NCBI RefSeq assembly: GCF_000003815.2
Contig: NC_049990.1
Location: forward strand, 10,204,601 to 10,268,600
DNA length: 64,000 bases
Reading direction: 5' to 3'
DNA from: Branchiostoma floridae
Lineage: Eukaryota; Chordata; Leptocardii; Amphioxiformes; Branchiostomatidae
A program made the position numbers and the translations under genes. The number at the start of each line of letters is the position of its first letter. Positions within the stretch are counted from its first letter, which is position 1. Of this stretch, positions 1-10,790 are shown piece after piece. A model generated the notes under the pieces. The model saw only the letters and a list, made by a program, of their open reading frames with translations. It searched no databases and was not told where the DNA came from.

Positions 1-244
1 CATCAAGCCAGGAATGCAAGGGTATAAGAGGCAGGTAAAAACAGTCTCCATGCCAAATCCGGGCCACAAACACAATGCCTTGGTGGCTCTTGAACCCCAC
101 TGTTACACTAGGAATCAAACCCATATGCATTAACTAGTTTACTCACACGACCAAAACACACCCCTAAAAAGACATCCAACCACATGTCGTCCTCTACTAA
201 GGTCAAAACGCCATATAATGATTTTCCTGTTTGTCTCATTGTAG

Positions 245-337
245 GGTCTGGGTGACCTGTGGACGACCTGTGTTGGCCAGCTGACCCCCGATCAGCAGCA
301 AGCACTCATCAAGTTCATGGAGGTGCCGCAGACATGA
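245..337 (+). CDS. C-terminal coding exon of an unidentified gene (partial)
   Basis: A TTTGTCTCATTGTAG acceptor ends at 244. Only one of the three frames is open after it; it codes 30 residues ending at the TGA at 335-337. The peptide begins GLGDLWTTCVGQLTP and ends ALIKFMEVPQT. It looks alpha-helical and would fit the last helix pair of a HEAT/armadillo-type or importin-like protein, but I do not recognise the family. The exon starts in phase 0. The rest of the gene lies to the left of the window. I see no other exon of it in bases 1-240, which read as intron. Confidence 0.55.
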   Translation, partial: GLGDLWTTCVGQLTPDQQQALIKFMEVPQT

Positions 338-2407
338 GGACATAAACAGCTGTCCACTGATAAACAATACAAACCCTATGGCTAAAGAAACAAGTTTCCC
401 TAAACAAAGCATCTTCTGTATAATTTGGCCTGGTCTTCAGTATAGAAGATTTCTTTTGATGCTCAATTTGCCTTGTTTTTGTGAGGTGAGAAAATGTTTT
501 TACACTACATGTGTATGCTATCTTGTTGCAAGCATCTTGTTGATTCCAATATTGTTACTTTCTTTAAGTTACAAGACTTTGAGAAAAATGTTCCAAAAGA
601 CATTACAAAGAGGTCAAATGTGTTGATCAGTGAATTTTTCTTGTAATATTTTGTGAGCTGGATAGTTTGGCATTTTAACCTTGGCACAGTACGTGTGCAG
701 TTATTGTTTTGTTTTTTCTCATAGGTGAAATTAAGTTGACAAATGTGACTGCTGCATAAAAATTACAATACAAATCTATGCTTGACACAGATTATGATAA
801 GAATTCCACAGTAATATAATGTGATCTAGTCCATGTAAATGAGTGGTACGGAGGTTCGTACCCACGTAGATAAAGTTTGTACTACTTGTACATTAATCAA
901 ACAAGCTTTGTCCATAGATTCCTTACCGTGATGAAGAAACAAGGTGACTGTGATTAAAGTGGTGAGAAGTTCCACTAAAGATGGTTCTTACAGTGAGGTG
1001 CATGGTTAAGAGTTGAGGGGCTGATGAATTACTGTATCCTGTAATATTAACCTCTGAAAAATAACCAGCTATATACTAGCTATTTGCATGAAAATCTAAA
1101 GCAAAGTTGTATGATACATATATGATGTATTAACATTTAAGGCCTGTGTCTCATTGAAAATTAATACATCTTGTTTACCTTATAATGGACAGTGTGAATA
1201 GGAGTATGTCAATTTCTCTTTGAGGAAATTCTTCAAACATTGTTGATAAAAACTTATAATGTGTAAAAAAATCATTGTTGTGGTGAGGCTAAGTACTAGT
1301 AGTCATCCCCTTATTAGTCACTTCACTGTTTGAACAGTGTGCATGCATGGTGGGTTGCATTTTGGGTAAAGGTGAAGACCCCTAAGCCATAAACAAAACA
1401 TGTCTGGACATGTACCAAGCATGTTCTAGACAAGAACTGTTTGCAAGTTATGGGCCTTGGCCTTTGACATTACATTGGCAGTTCAATCCCTGATTAGGCT
1501 TATTGCAGCTTATAAGACAGTTGTTGGTCCTTAGCTATGTTTCAGCACCTTTGTGGTTGTTGTGAGGTCCTGTCATTGCCATTCCATTTGTGGTCAAGTG
1601 TCTTCTTTTTTTTCTTCTTATGTGTATGCAACAAATTAATATGCTTTAGTTTCTTTGCTGTAGTAGCACATGCAGAGACATTGAAAAAGCAGTTGAACAG
1701 TGTGTCAGGAAGGCAAATGCAAGTGTTACCTTCAAAATTTTGTGGCTTTCGTAACAGACCGCAGACATGGTACAAGTACATGTACTTAATATATCAGTGA
1801 ACGCAAGCAGGACAAAATCGATCAATTGCCCAAAAACATACCTTTTTGCTTGCTTGTGTGAAGAAAAATGTTCCAGTGCTATCTTAATGAAAATATGTGG
1901 ACATGCTTATCGACAAGAAAACTTTGAAATGCTGCACAGAGGGCTGAATTAAGCCATTAAGAACTTTAACATGTAGATTACCATATTACTTTTTGGTACT
2001 GATGATTTGTCCCCTGCTGTTGGAATTTTCTTGCTCAGTGATGGTGTTGATAGTTTCAGTTTGCTGCCATGACCAGATTTGTAAAGCCAATGCTACCTCT
2101 ATTCTCCATGCGACAGAGCTGTGTCGCAGCCCTGCAAACTGTGATTTTCCTCTTGCTTCCATGGTTTGTACATGCAAGAAACTACATTAAAGAAAGTGCA
2201 AAACCCATTGGTCCTGTATAAGATGTGTTCTTGTGTTTACCTTTATAGAATAGAAAAACTTGTTGGTTCTAAACAAGTCATTAGGTCAATGACCAGGACC
2301 TTTACTGGAGATGAATTAGACACCCCATGGTGTTCGATTACATAATGTAGGAAGAGGCAGGACGGGGCTGGTCACCATGTATATGATTTTGTTTGAGTAA
2401 GAATAAA
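338..2407 (+). other. Probable 3' UTR of the leftmost gene, ending near a poly(A) signal
   Basis: AT-rich sequence follows the stop codon at 337. The first canonical AATAAA I find on the + strand is at 2402-2407, which would give a UTR of about 2 kb. No convincing exon, RNA gene or mobile element was seen in this stretch. The short open frames here lack splice signals and coding character. Confidence 0.35.
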
Positions 2408-2439
2408 CAGCAGTTACTGTTAGTACATCAGAGCGCATC

Positions 2440-2600
2440 AATCATGACGGTAGTAGATTCCGTCTTCCCGCCATTTACGATTCGCTCCTGACGTCATCTC
2501 ACTTCCGATTGCCGGAACGTCAGCACAGCAAATTAGACATCTGACAAGAAGGTCGTCGAGATCGACCGAGAATTCATGGTGAATTCTTTTTTGTTGGAAC
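2440..2600. promoter_or_regulatory. Promoter-like patch with full CRE and ETS site
   Basis: A complete palindromic CRE (TGACGTCA) lies at 2489-2496, followed within a few bases by CACTTCCG (2500-2507), a classic ETS core. CpG density is higher here than in the surrounding AT-rich DNA. This pairing is typical of TATA-less metazoan promoters. No coding exon starts directly beside it. It could drive a 5' non-coding exon of the lectin gene that starts at 4296, or a transcript on either strand. The motifs are seen; the promoter role is inference. Confidence 0.4.
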
Positions 2601-3489
2601 AAAGTTCAACTTCGTAACTGTGTATTCTCCCAACACAGATTAGTCTTCGTTCGTACTGGAGTACTTTGTTAGGCCTGGATACTACTACTTCTACTAGACT
2701 GTGAAGGCATAACCGTAGCCAAATGACATTCTTTGGCCACGGCTTACTGATACTATCTTAGGATCTGCTGGGAGATTAAGTCATACCTACAACCTTTCAC
2801 CTGATGAAAGAACAATGATGGCGGTTCTATTGTTGACATATGATTAATTGGTCTGTGAGTTCAGTCATTTTTTTACAACCTTCATCATCATTTAGATTCA
2901 CGAAAAATCTTTTCTCATACGATTTTTGTAATGCTATATCTTACTAGCAGTATGTCATGGAATTCCTAAAGCTTAAGTGACAATCTTCTCTCCTGGTGTA
3001 CATCAAAAACGTACATTAAACCTCGAAGTATATTATGTAAGGATAAGCATCAGAGAGTCAATGATCATGAATACCCATTACTAATGCACAATTCCAGTGA
3101 CCTTTACTGCCTCTTCATATTGATAGCCAAAGGACAACTATGGTATGCTGCACCATTTTAGGCCGTGTTCTTATGTCTTATAGCGTTATAGATTTTGTAG
3201 ATAATCGAAGACGTTTCGGGTAGCATTCACTACCTTTCGTCAGACACTGAGCTGCTGGACAGAATAACCAGTTTTTTACTAAAAAATTATTTTTCTTAGT
3301 GACTGAACAACTGGACTGAACAACCGCTACCTTTTGTCAGTAACCAAACGACCAGGTATTTAACCCAGTTGCTTGAGTAACTGTTAACGTTACCCTTGTG
3401 TATCATATTACCTAGCTATAGGTGTCTAACCTTCGATGATTATCATATTTGTATAGGTCTGCTTCATATTTGTCCCGGCAGCTGTCTTA

Positions 3490-3728
3490 AGGTGCGCTCC
3501 CAACGCATTTGTGTCAAGCTTGCGTCACTGTGGGGTTCGTTCACTGCGTCACTGTTTTGTTATTTTCTCCGATTTTTTTCTAATTTAGATATTGCGTAAT
3601 ACGTAAAAGTTTGGCTTAGAAAATACACAAAAAGAAAGAAAATTCGTTCTTTATCTCTGAAATTCGTTGAGTATCTTTCGAACCCCGCAGCGACGCAAGC
3701 TTGACACAAGTGCGGTGGGAGCACACCT
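3490..3728. mobile_element. Harbinger-like MITE with about 50-bp inverted repeats and TTA duplication
   Basis: The left end reads AGGTGCGCTCCCAACGCA. The right end, on the other strand, reads AGGTGTGCTCCCACCGCA, and the match continues to about 3538 and 3676 through a shared GTGTCAAGCTTGCGTC block. Each side is flanked by TTA (3487-3489 and 3729-3731), the target duplication expected for PIF/Harbinger elements. The element is 239 bp with no coding capacity. The superfamily call rests only on the TTA duplication. Confidence 0.7.
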
Positions 3729-4071
3729 TTAGCTTACCGCATACTATTTTGTTTGCAATGTTTATAAATGAATAAGATAATAACTAAAGGAAGACTATGC
3801 CTTTGGGAGTCAGAGGACTTAAGGGAAAATCGGGCAGGCCCACCTCAAAAGACGTTACTGATGGTGCCTTCCAGTATGGGTATCACATGTCATGAGAAAA
3901 CTCATCTCTGTCTATCATAAAGGCAACGATGAAAGACTGAAGACATGCAATCGCTACATACATATTGCACAAGACCCTTCACCCTTTTGCCGACTACTCA
4001 ATGACATCATGCTTTGATTGGTCTGGCAAGAGTTTGGTAAACAGCATCGCCGTGTTCTTTTTATGCTTGAT

Positions 4072-4079
4072 TATATAAG
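4072..4079 (+). promoter_or_regulatory. TATA box candidate of the lectin gene
   Basis: TATATAAG lies about 220 bases upstream of the chosen ATG at 4296. A pyrimidine-rich tract ending in CAG at 4279 may be the acceptor of a 5' UTR intron, so the transcript could instead start further upstream, for example at the CRE/ETS patch near 2.49 kb. Confidence 0.35.
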
Positions 4080-4295
4080 CTTGGTCGTTAGGTCTTATAT
4101 GAAACGTTGCTCTGTAAGACGGAGGCCATTATAAAATATCCTCTCAGTCTGTTACACCGAATCATAGCAGCAATCAGTTTGTTTATTTCTGGCGTAGATA
4201 TTTTGGAATGTTCCAAAAGATGCTTTATGTCAACGTGGGAACAAACTGACGAGTCTCTGGTTGTTTTGATTCCTTCCAGACAAATAGGTAAAAAG

Positions 4296-7200
4296 ATGGC
4301 AGCAAGTGACGTGAAGCTCTACTTCGAAGAGAACACAAATGGGGAGGGTGGTGATATCAAGATGTTGAGCTCCGATGAGCACACCTCAGCTCCCCAAAGT
4401 GGTGACAACACCCGTCATGTGAAGGAAGACGTAGCCTGTGCACCTGAAAAGATGGACAAAGATCTTAAAGTCATGGCTCCCTGTATCGACACTTACCCAG
4501 AGTCTGCCGCACCTGAATCTCGATATCTTCACATAGGAGACCACATAGTAGTGTATTCTGGACACGAATCAGAAGATACGTACGGGTACGAAGCGCCTGA
4601 GAAAGTGAGCACGGAGCACGATGAAGATGATCCTTCTATTGACTACGAGAAACCAGAAGATGTTGACGGGTACGAAGAGCATGAGGACTTGAGCAGGGGG
4701 CATGTGGAAGGATCTCCCTCCCATGACTATGAGAAACCTGAAGATGTTGACGGGTACGGAGAGAGTAAGGACTTGAGCAGGGGGTGTGCGGAAAGATCTC
4801 CCTCCCATGACTATGAGAAACCTGAAGATGTTGACGGGTACGGAGAGAGTAAGGACTTGAGCAGGGGGTGTGCGGAAAGATCTCCCTCCCATGACTATGA
4901 GAAGCCTGAAGATGTTGACGGGTACGGAGAGAGTAAGGACTTGAGCAGGGGGGATGCGGAAGAATCTCCCTCCCATGACTACAAGAAACCAGAAGATGTT
5001 GACGGGTACGGAGAGAGTGGGGACTTAAGAAGGGGGCATGACTACGAGAAACCAGAGGATGTACACGGACACGAAGAGTCTGCTGAGAAAGGAACCACGG
5101 AGCACGATGATGAGTCTTCATCACATGACTACGACAAACCAGAGGATGTCGACAGGCACAAAGACCCTGAGGACGTAAGCTTGGCCAATAAGTCTAAAGG
5201 TGAGTTTAGAGATAGCATTAGATTCATCATTTAACATCTAACTTTCTGACTCGTTACTACGCACACTTTAGATCATTGCTTCTTAGAAATGTTCTGTTTC
5301 CCTTTAGGATTCACTTGGGCCCATGATAATGTAAGGAAATATAAGGTTCATTTTTATACGTGAAATTTAGCTTTAGCGTAGAACAAGAAACGTTATTGAG
5401 TCTCACGAGTCCTTAAAGGGACTCAATTAGTTTGGGTCTATACTTTGCTATATTTTGGAATCTTAGCTTGTGCCCTTATATGAAAGTCAAATGACTTGTT
5501 CCTTGTCCTTGGATCTTTTACCATTTGAGGGGTTATCTCTTTAGAAGGATCTGTTTTCATTCAAAAGATTTTAAGATTCAAAATATTTACTTGTTTGATA
5601 CCTTTTCACCTTTTACATATCATCTCAGCCCGTCTCATGGTAGCGTGGAAAGTTGTAAAGTCCAGCCGAGTTTTCTGGCTTGTACTGGGCTGTGGACTAC
5701 TGGTGGTGGCGTCAGCTGTCATCGCTGCAATACTGGCACCTTGGCACGTACCTGACGTAAAGGTGCGTTTACAGTTGATTTCATCTTCCCCTGGGAGTCA
5801 TTCTGTCCCGACTATCGATGTACTCATCATAATGATAAGTAGCCCCGGGGCCCATGTTCCTATCAGAGGCAAAGCAAGGCGGCTGAGGTCCCGAGCTTGG
5901 GCTGGCATACCCTCCAAGCAGAGGTTAGGCTCCGGCTGTTTTAGGTTTTTACAATACAAGATACAATACAAAATAGAAAGCCCGATAAAAACGACTAAAG
6001 AAACGTTTAAAAAACAGTCGGAGCCTAACTCTATGTTGTATCTACTTAGGCCATATGTATCTAGATGCTTAATGGCATAGTTTTCCATGATCATGCCTGC
6101 ATTGCGTTTTATAAATCTATTTACTTCATAGGCTCCCTTGGAAATCAGTTGATGAATAACGTTTGTGGGTTATTCGCCAATTTCTAGGAGAGTCATCATT
6201 CAAAGCATGAAGACAGTGTGATGATCACGGAGAACCTAATGACACCAGGCACCCCAGTGTGGACCACAACGTACATGGAGAGCAGTTTGGTCGCCATCAA
6301 TTCGACTCCAATTGCAACTACCAGTGTTGATGCCGATGCCTTACTGACCGTGACGATCTCTGGTAACGCCTACGTCACATTTCCAAATCAGGGCCCGTCC
6401 GGACAGCTTTCGGGAGTGAAACGTATGATATAAAAGACACCAATCTCGGTGATACATACTTCGGTTGTTAACGGTTATCACAATGATTATCACATTTTTT
6501 CACCAGATTCTCTTACTAGTGAATTAATGAGATAGCGCCCCTCTAATTTCTAATTTTCTAATTTCAATGGTAGATCACATTTACAGGCTTTGTACTGATG
6601 TCTCTTATTAGTGACTGAATGAAATAAGACCCTTTGAGTATTTTTTTTACTGAAAGAATAATAAGAGATAGAGCCCCTCTAGTTGATCTTTTTTACTAGT
6701 AGGCCACATTCACTGGCTTTGTATCGATTCATTTTCTTAGTGAATTAATCAGTTAAGGCCCTTCTAACTCCCATTTTCACTAATAGACCAAGCCCCTTAA
6801 TAGTGAATTAATGAAATAGCGCCCCTCTATTTTTTCACTAGTCAAGTAGTCCACATTCACTAGCATTGTACCGATTCCAAATTTCTTAGTGAATTAATGG
6901 TTTTGGTCTGTCCAAAGGATGTCATCTATGAAATAAGTATTCAAGTGTGACTTTTCTGTCAAAGAACCAAATTCGTGCCAAGCTTACAACACTTTTTTTA
7001 CAGCCCGACCATGTCAGAGCGGGTGGACTGGGTATAAGGACCACTGCTATCTGTTCGTTAGAAACAGAGTCAGCTGGTTCAAGGCGAACAGACTGTGCAA
7101 ACAATGTGGTGCCAATCTCGCTTCCGTCTCCAGCGCCGTTGAGAACAACTTCATCGCACGTATCATCACCGGCGGTGAGTCCGATGTAACGCTAGTTCAT

Positions 7201-9277
7201 CTTTACCCGCAGGGTGACCGTTATCTGTTGTCTTTAAAAACAACACATTTAGGAGGATGAGGCCTACCGACTGTGGTTTCAAATTTGCAATACTTTCAAA
7301 ATGTTCTGATTTGAAGCCACTGTCCGTCGACTTCATATCCCTAAATAGCTTTTTTTTTACAAACAACGGATATAGGTTACCCGCGGATAAAGGTGAATAA
7401 GCGTTACTCTCCAAGCAGAGGTTTATGGGGACAATCACAACCTTTTCCTTACATGCCGTTTTTTCTGTCAGATTGGTGGGAATAGCTTACAAAAAAGACG
7501 GCATNNNNNNNNNNNNNNNNNNNNNNNNNNNNNNNNNNNNNNNNNNNNNNNNNNNNNNNNNNNNNNNNNNNNNNNNNNNNNNNNNNNNNNNNNNNNNNNN
7601 NNNNTTTACAAAGCGTATTCAGGGATATGAAGTCGATAGCTCTGCTTGTAGAGTTGGTCCTATGTGTTTCTTACCCAATGCATAGCAAAGTTCAATAGGG
7701 GATGACACGCAGGCTTTCCGAGGTCCAAAATGGTGTTAGCTATTGGGAAAAACTGACAGCCACAGTACAATGTCCGCTGTTAGAGTTGGTCTAATATCTA
7801 AATATCTATCAAAAGTTACTAGTAGTTAGAGTTAACGTGCCAAACAGCTGGGCTACATCTTTGGTGACATTTTAGTCGTGCAGGACTCAAAAGGTGAAAA
7901 TGCGATCAATTTGATACATTTCTTACCAAAAAATACGTAAAAAATGATACCATGGAATTTGAGAAAAATCCTTTTAAATATCTTAACACAAACTATACTC
8001 CAACCCAATGCATGTTCGGTGATTTGTATGATATGAAAAAAACACCAACAAAACTTAAAAGCTCGTTGGCATGATGGCATCCAAGCAACCAGGCCCATGG
8101 TCCCCGCATATCAGCCTGGGCATCATAAATCATGAATTACCAAAGCACAGACAAATTAAAATACGTTTTTGTCTAGTCTGTATAACACAAACACTGCTAT
8201 ATGGGGCTGTAACTGAGGATGTTGGGCGGACTGCTATAAGCTAGATTTAATCAGGCTAATTTTTCTTGATTCCAGCCCCAAAAAGGGTTACTCGTAGTCT
8301 CGTCTGGTTTGGACTGAGACGTCAGAAAAGAGCATGGGCGTGGACGGATGGTACACCGCTGATCTACACTAACTGGGCTCCTGGTGAGCCTGGCAAGAAC
8401 TTCGTGGGAAAGGCTGCAAATTGTGGCAATGTGTACTCCAAGGTAATACATACCTCTCCAACATTCCTTTTGATTCATTTTGTAAACCTTCATAGGACAG
8501 ACTAGCATTAATGTTATTGTTATTGTTATTATTCTTTACGTCTAAGCACATTACTGATTGAGTTATAACACTCTGTATAGAGAAATTGAACTTTTCAGCT
8601 ACCAGGGTTGAAGCCAGCCAGAAATCATTTCCATCCCCTAATTTTGAATCCTATCAAGCTCCGAAGGCACAAGACGTCGAGCCAAAGGCACAACGTTCAT
8701 TAAGGGGTCTGGGGACATGCTCCTGTGAAGATTTTGAAATCTAGACCCCCTGAAACGCTATTTCCTACATTTTGAGGTGTAGATTTTCTGGTAGACTAAG
8801 GTGTTATTCTGTTTTGATGAAAAATTACACAAGGGAGAGTTTTTTTTATATTTTCACAGACTTGTTAACATATAGATTTTTGTCTATCACAGAGGACGGA
8901 ATGGGCAAAAAATTGTTTCCGTCCCCAGCTTCAAAATCCCGTCAAAGGACGGGCACTGGCTACAACCCTGCATTAAACATAGAATGATAATTGATGGTAC
9001 AGCAGAATTAGTTTTCATTGCTTTCAACATGTGGAATGTAGAATAGCTCTGGTTTAACTTTTGCATGTTTGCTTAAAATGTCTAGACAATATACACAATG
9101 AATCAGTTGTATGAAAGCCACTGTGAAGAGAAATGTTACCTGTGTAAAGTTTTCTTTGTGTGGTATTTTCAACAGAGCGGCAAGTCTTGGATTTCAGGTG
9201 GAAGAGGGAAGAAAGGCCAGTGGAATGACCATGACTGCACCAACGGACATGCCTACGTTTGCAAGAAAGAGCGATAG
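4296..9277 (+). CDS. Type II membrane C-type lectin with repeated YxxP cytoplasmic tail (6 exons)
   Basis: Exons by splice signal and phase: 4296-5199, 5629-5756, 6188-6422, 7004-7174, 8276-8442 and 9176-9277 (TAG), giving 568 residues. Residues 1-315 are an acidic cytoplasmic region with seven tandem repeats around DYEKPEDV. A hydrophobic segment at about 316-337 is a signal anchor. Residues 345-422 form a Ser/Thr-rich stalk, and 423-568 a C-type lectin domain, with CQSGWTGYKDHCYLF at its start, then GANLASV, WTDGTPLIYTNWAPGEPG, WNDHDC and a final YVCKKER. The EPN calcium/sugar motif reads EPG, while WND is kept. The start at 4296 has a strong context (AAAAAGATGG) and follows a likely acceptor at 4279; an in-frame ATG at 4227 has a weak context. 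The fourth intron contains an assembly gap. It is probably a cell-surface recognition receptor. The ligand is unknown. The lectin domain is certain; signalling through the tail is inference. Confidence 0.85.
4638..5190 (+). repeat. 84-bp coding tandem repeat (7 units) in lectin exon 1
   Basis: Units begin at 4638, 4722, 4806, 4890, 4974, 5037 and 5124. The first four spacings are exactly 84 bases (28 codons); later units are 63 and 87 bases, so frame is always kept. Units 2 to 4 are nearly identical in DNA sequence, which indicates recent duplication. Each unit carries HDYEKPEDV or a close variant (YKKP in unit 5, YDKP in unit 7). A further YEAP precedes unit 1. The length of the array and its identity make allele-length variation likely. 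Confidence 0.95.
5920..6032. repeat. Small foldback element in lectin intron 2
   Basis: The left arm (5920-5944) contains AGAGGTTAGGCTCCGGCTGT. The right arm (6008-6032), on the opposite strand, reads AGAGTTAGGCTCCGACTGTT, almost the same. About 60 bases of A-rich sequence separate them. The CTCCAAGCAGAGGTT sequence at the left edge recurs at about 7410 as CTCCAAGCAGAGGTTTAT, suggesting a dispersed family. No target duplication was recognised. Confidence 0.6.
6510..6905. repeat. Diverged tandem repeat, period about 120-130 bp
   Basis: GTGAATTAATGAGATAGCGC and CCCCTCTA-type blocks, followed by ACATTCACTGGCTTTGTA-type blocks, recur about four times between lectin exons 3 and 4. The units have diverged by substitutions and indels, so this is an old array. 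No coding potential was seen. Confidence 0.55.
7327..7636. repeat. 16-bp perfect inverted repeat spanning an assembly gap
   Basis: TCGACTTCATATCCCT (7327-7342) is exactly complemented by AGGGATATGAAGTCGA (7621-7636). Between them lies the N run and a second small inverted pair around 7456 and 7492 (TGCCGTTTTTTCTG against AAAAAAGACGGCA). The arrangement suggests a foldback element that the assembler could not bridge. Confidence 0.6.
7505..7604. other. Assembly gap (100 N)
   Basis: Exactly 100 N, a conventional placeholder for a gap of unknown size. It falls in the intron between lectin exons 4 and 5. Because the reading phase is kept across this intron, no coding exon needs to be missing, but one cannot be excluded. 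Confidence 0.98.
8603..8970. mobile_element. Non-autonomous hAT-like element (368 bp)
   Basis: The ends are CAGGGTTGAAGCCAGCCAG at 8603 and, on the other strand from 8970, CAGGGTTGTAGCCAGTGCCC. CAGGGTT is a typical hAT terminus. The interior at about 8660-8800 contains a module (GATTTTGAAATCTAGACCCC, then CGCTATTTCCTACATTTTGA, then TTTTCTGGTAGACT) also found near 47.4-48.3 kb and 57.8 kb. No 8-bp target duplication is recognisable, so the copy is probably old. It lies in the intron between lectin exons 5 and 6. Confidence 0.6.
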
Positions 9278-10096
9278 AAAATTCTATTACTCTTACCAAA
9301 GGATACATTTTTGGCAAAAGAAGTACTGTTATAGCACATTGGTACGCGAGGTGCTTACTTTGATGCTCCAGTGTCTTGGGACACAGGATCCTATGTAGCA
9401 ACCATTCGTAACATCATCTTTTTGTACACTCTGTATATTGCACTGTAACGAGAAAAAAAATCAAGTAAATTGTGCTTTGTATTGAGAAGTACCTAACCAA
9501 GAAAAAGTTGTAGTAGACAAGTCCAATAATAGCTCAGATTAAAGATGACTAAATTTTGATGACTTGAACTTCCTCCACACTATAAAGCAGAGTAAAGCTG
9601 GTAATACATGATCAGTTGCTCTTGATGTTTCCTTATGAAATAACATTAGACTTGTATACATTGCCATGCAAGTTTTAATTGCGACCAGTGAAATGATGAC
9701 AGCAGGAGTACATGGTGTATCAGTGGACACTTAAGAATTGTGCAATGAGAAATTCCTATTACATTTCTGTAGAAGTTGTTTTGAATTTGCTTGAGGCAAA
9801 ATGTGAAATGTAGAACCAGTAATTCAAATCAAGAAAATTTGATAAAAGTTCTTTGAAATTTGTGCAAGTTGATTGTCAGTTGGCTGAGAAGATAGAGAAA
9901 GACAACAGACTGAGTATGTATAGGGCCAAGAAATGTATTTAATGTTACATGTGGGTACAATAGTAACTAAAAAAGTTGCCTGCAAAGAAAAATACTACTT
10001 GATTACTGTCATTTACACAAGACTTTTTATCAATACTGCATCGTGGTCAATACCACAGAAAAGTTGTCACGTTTTCTGTACAGCACCTACATAATG

Positions 10097-10102
10097 AATA
10101 AA
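10097..10102 (+). terminator. Candidate poly(A) signal of the lectin gene
   Basis: AATAAA about 820 bases after the lectin stop codon and before the convergent ZRSR2-type gene. Bases 9278-10096 hold no convincing exon and are taken as the 3' UTR. Confidence 0.45.
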
Positions 10103-10430
10103 GAGTTGTTGGGACTCACCATGGCCAGTTTTGTATATACATGTACCTAATTTAAAAACAGCTTCTGTAAAGAGACAAAACACCTGAAAAAATATTGTCA
10201 TATGTCTTCTACATGTATAATTTCAGGTTGAACCTGATACTCTGAGACATCTTTTTCCAGAAATACAACAGAAATATGGTGTAATAGTTCGTTGATGGAA
10301 ACTTCCTTCAAGCTTACCAGAGGCCTAAAAATGTCTTAATACAGCCAATTAATCAACTGTCAATCAAAACTAGTTCCACAAAACTCTCTTCACACCATTT
10401 TTTATCTTTCTGCACTACTACTGAGACAAC

Positions 10431-10436
10431 TTTATT
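10431..10436 (-). terminator. ZRSR2: Candidate poly(A) signal of the ZRSR2-type gene
   Basis: TTTATT on the + strand is AATAAA on the minus strand, about 355 bases beyond the stop codon at 10791. The lectin and ZRSR2 transcripts would end tail to tail within a few hundred bases. Confidence 0.45.
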
Positions 10437-10605
10437 CATGACTTTACATTTGCCATACCCAATGCTATGAATAGTGACAACTGATACAAAAATAAACAGA
10501 GCACCATATACAATGTTTTCTGCATTAGAAAAGCCCAACTTTTAAGCTGATGTTAGGCAAGAAATGACTTAAAGTCACATCACCTATAGTATGATACTAG
10601 TCTGA

Positions 10606-10715
10606 AAACCATCCTTCGTAGTGCCCACTGGCTCAATCCTTTAATTAACTTGCTATCTGTGGTTAGCAAAGAAAAAGGATTGAGCCAACGGTCACTGTCA
10701 CTACAGAGGATGGTA
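10606..10715. mobile_element. Foldback MITE in the ZRSR2 3' UTR
   Basis: The left arm runs ACCATCCTTCGTAGTG then GGCTCAATCCTTT. The right arm is the imperfect complement, AAAAAGGATTGAGCC then CACTACAGAGGATGGT. About 30 bases separate the arms. A further copy of one arm occurs at 31403-31435. No target duplication was identified. Confidence 0.65.
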
Positions 10716-10790
10716 CTCAGGCTACTATGGTACAGAGAAAATGATTGTAATAATATCTGATGCCAAAACTGTATATTCAACACACAGCCA

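Noticed and set aside
4107..4295. Longer N-terminus for the lectin
   Set aside because: The frame is open but lacks an ATG until 4227, which has a poor context, and a probable acceptor at 4279 places this stretch in an intron or UTR.
4569..5124. Two long minus-strand open frames opposite the lectin repeats
   Set aside because: They are open only because the 84-bp repeat unit is a multiple of three; they follow the repeat exactly and have no splice or start support.
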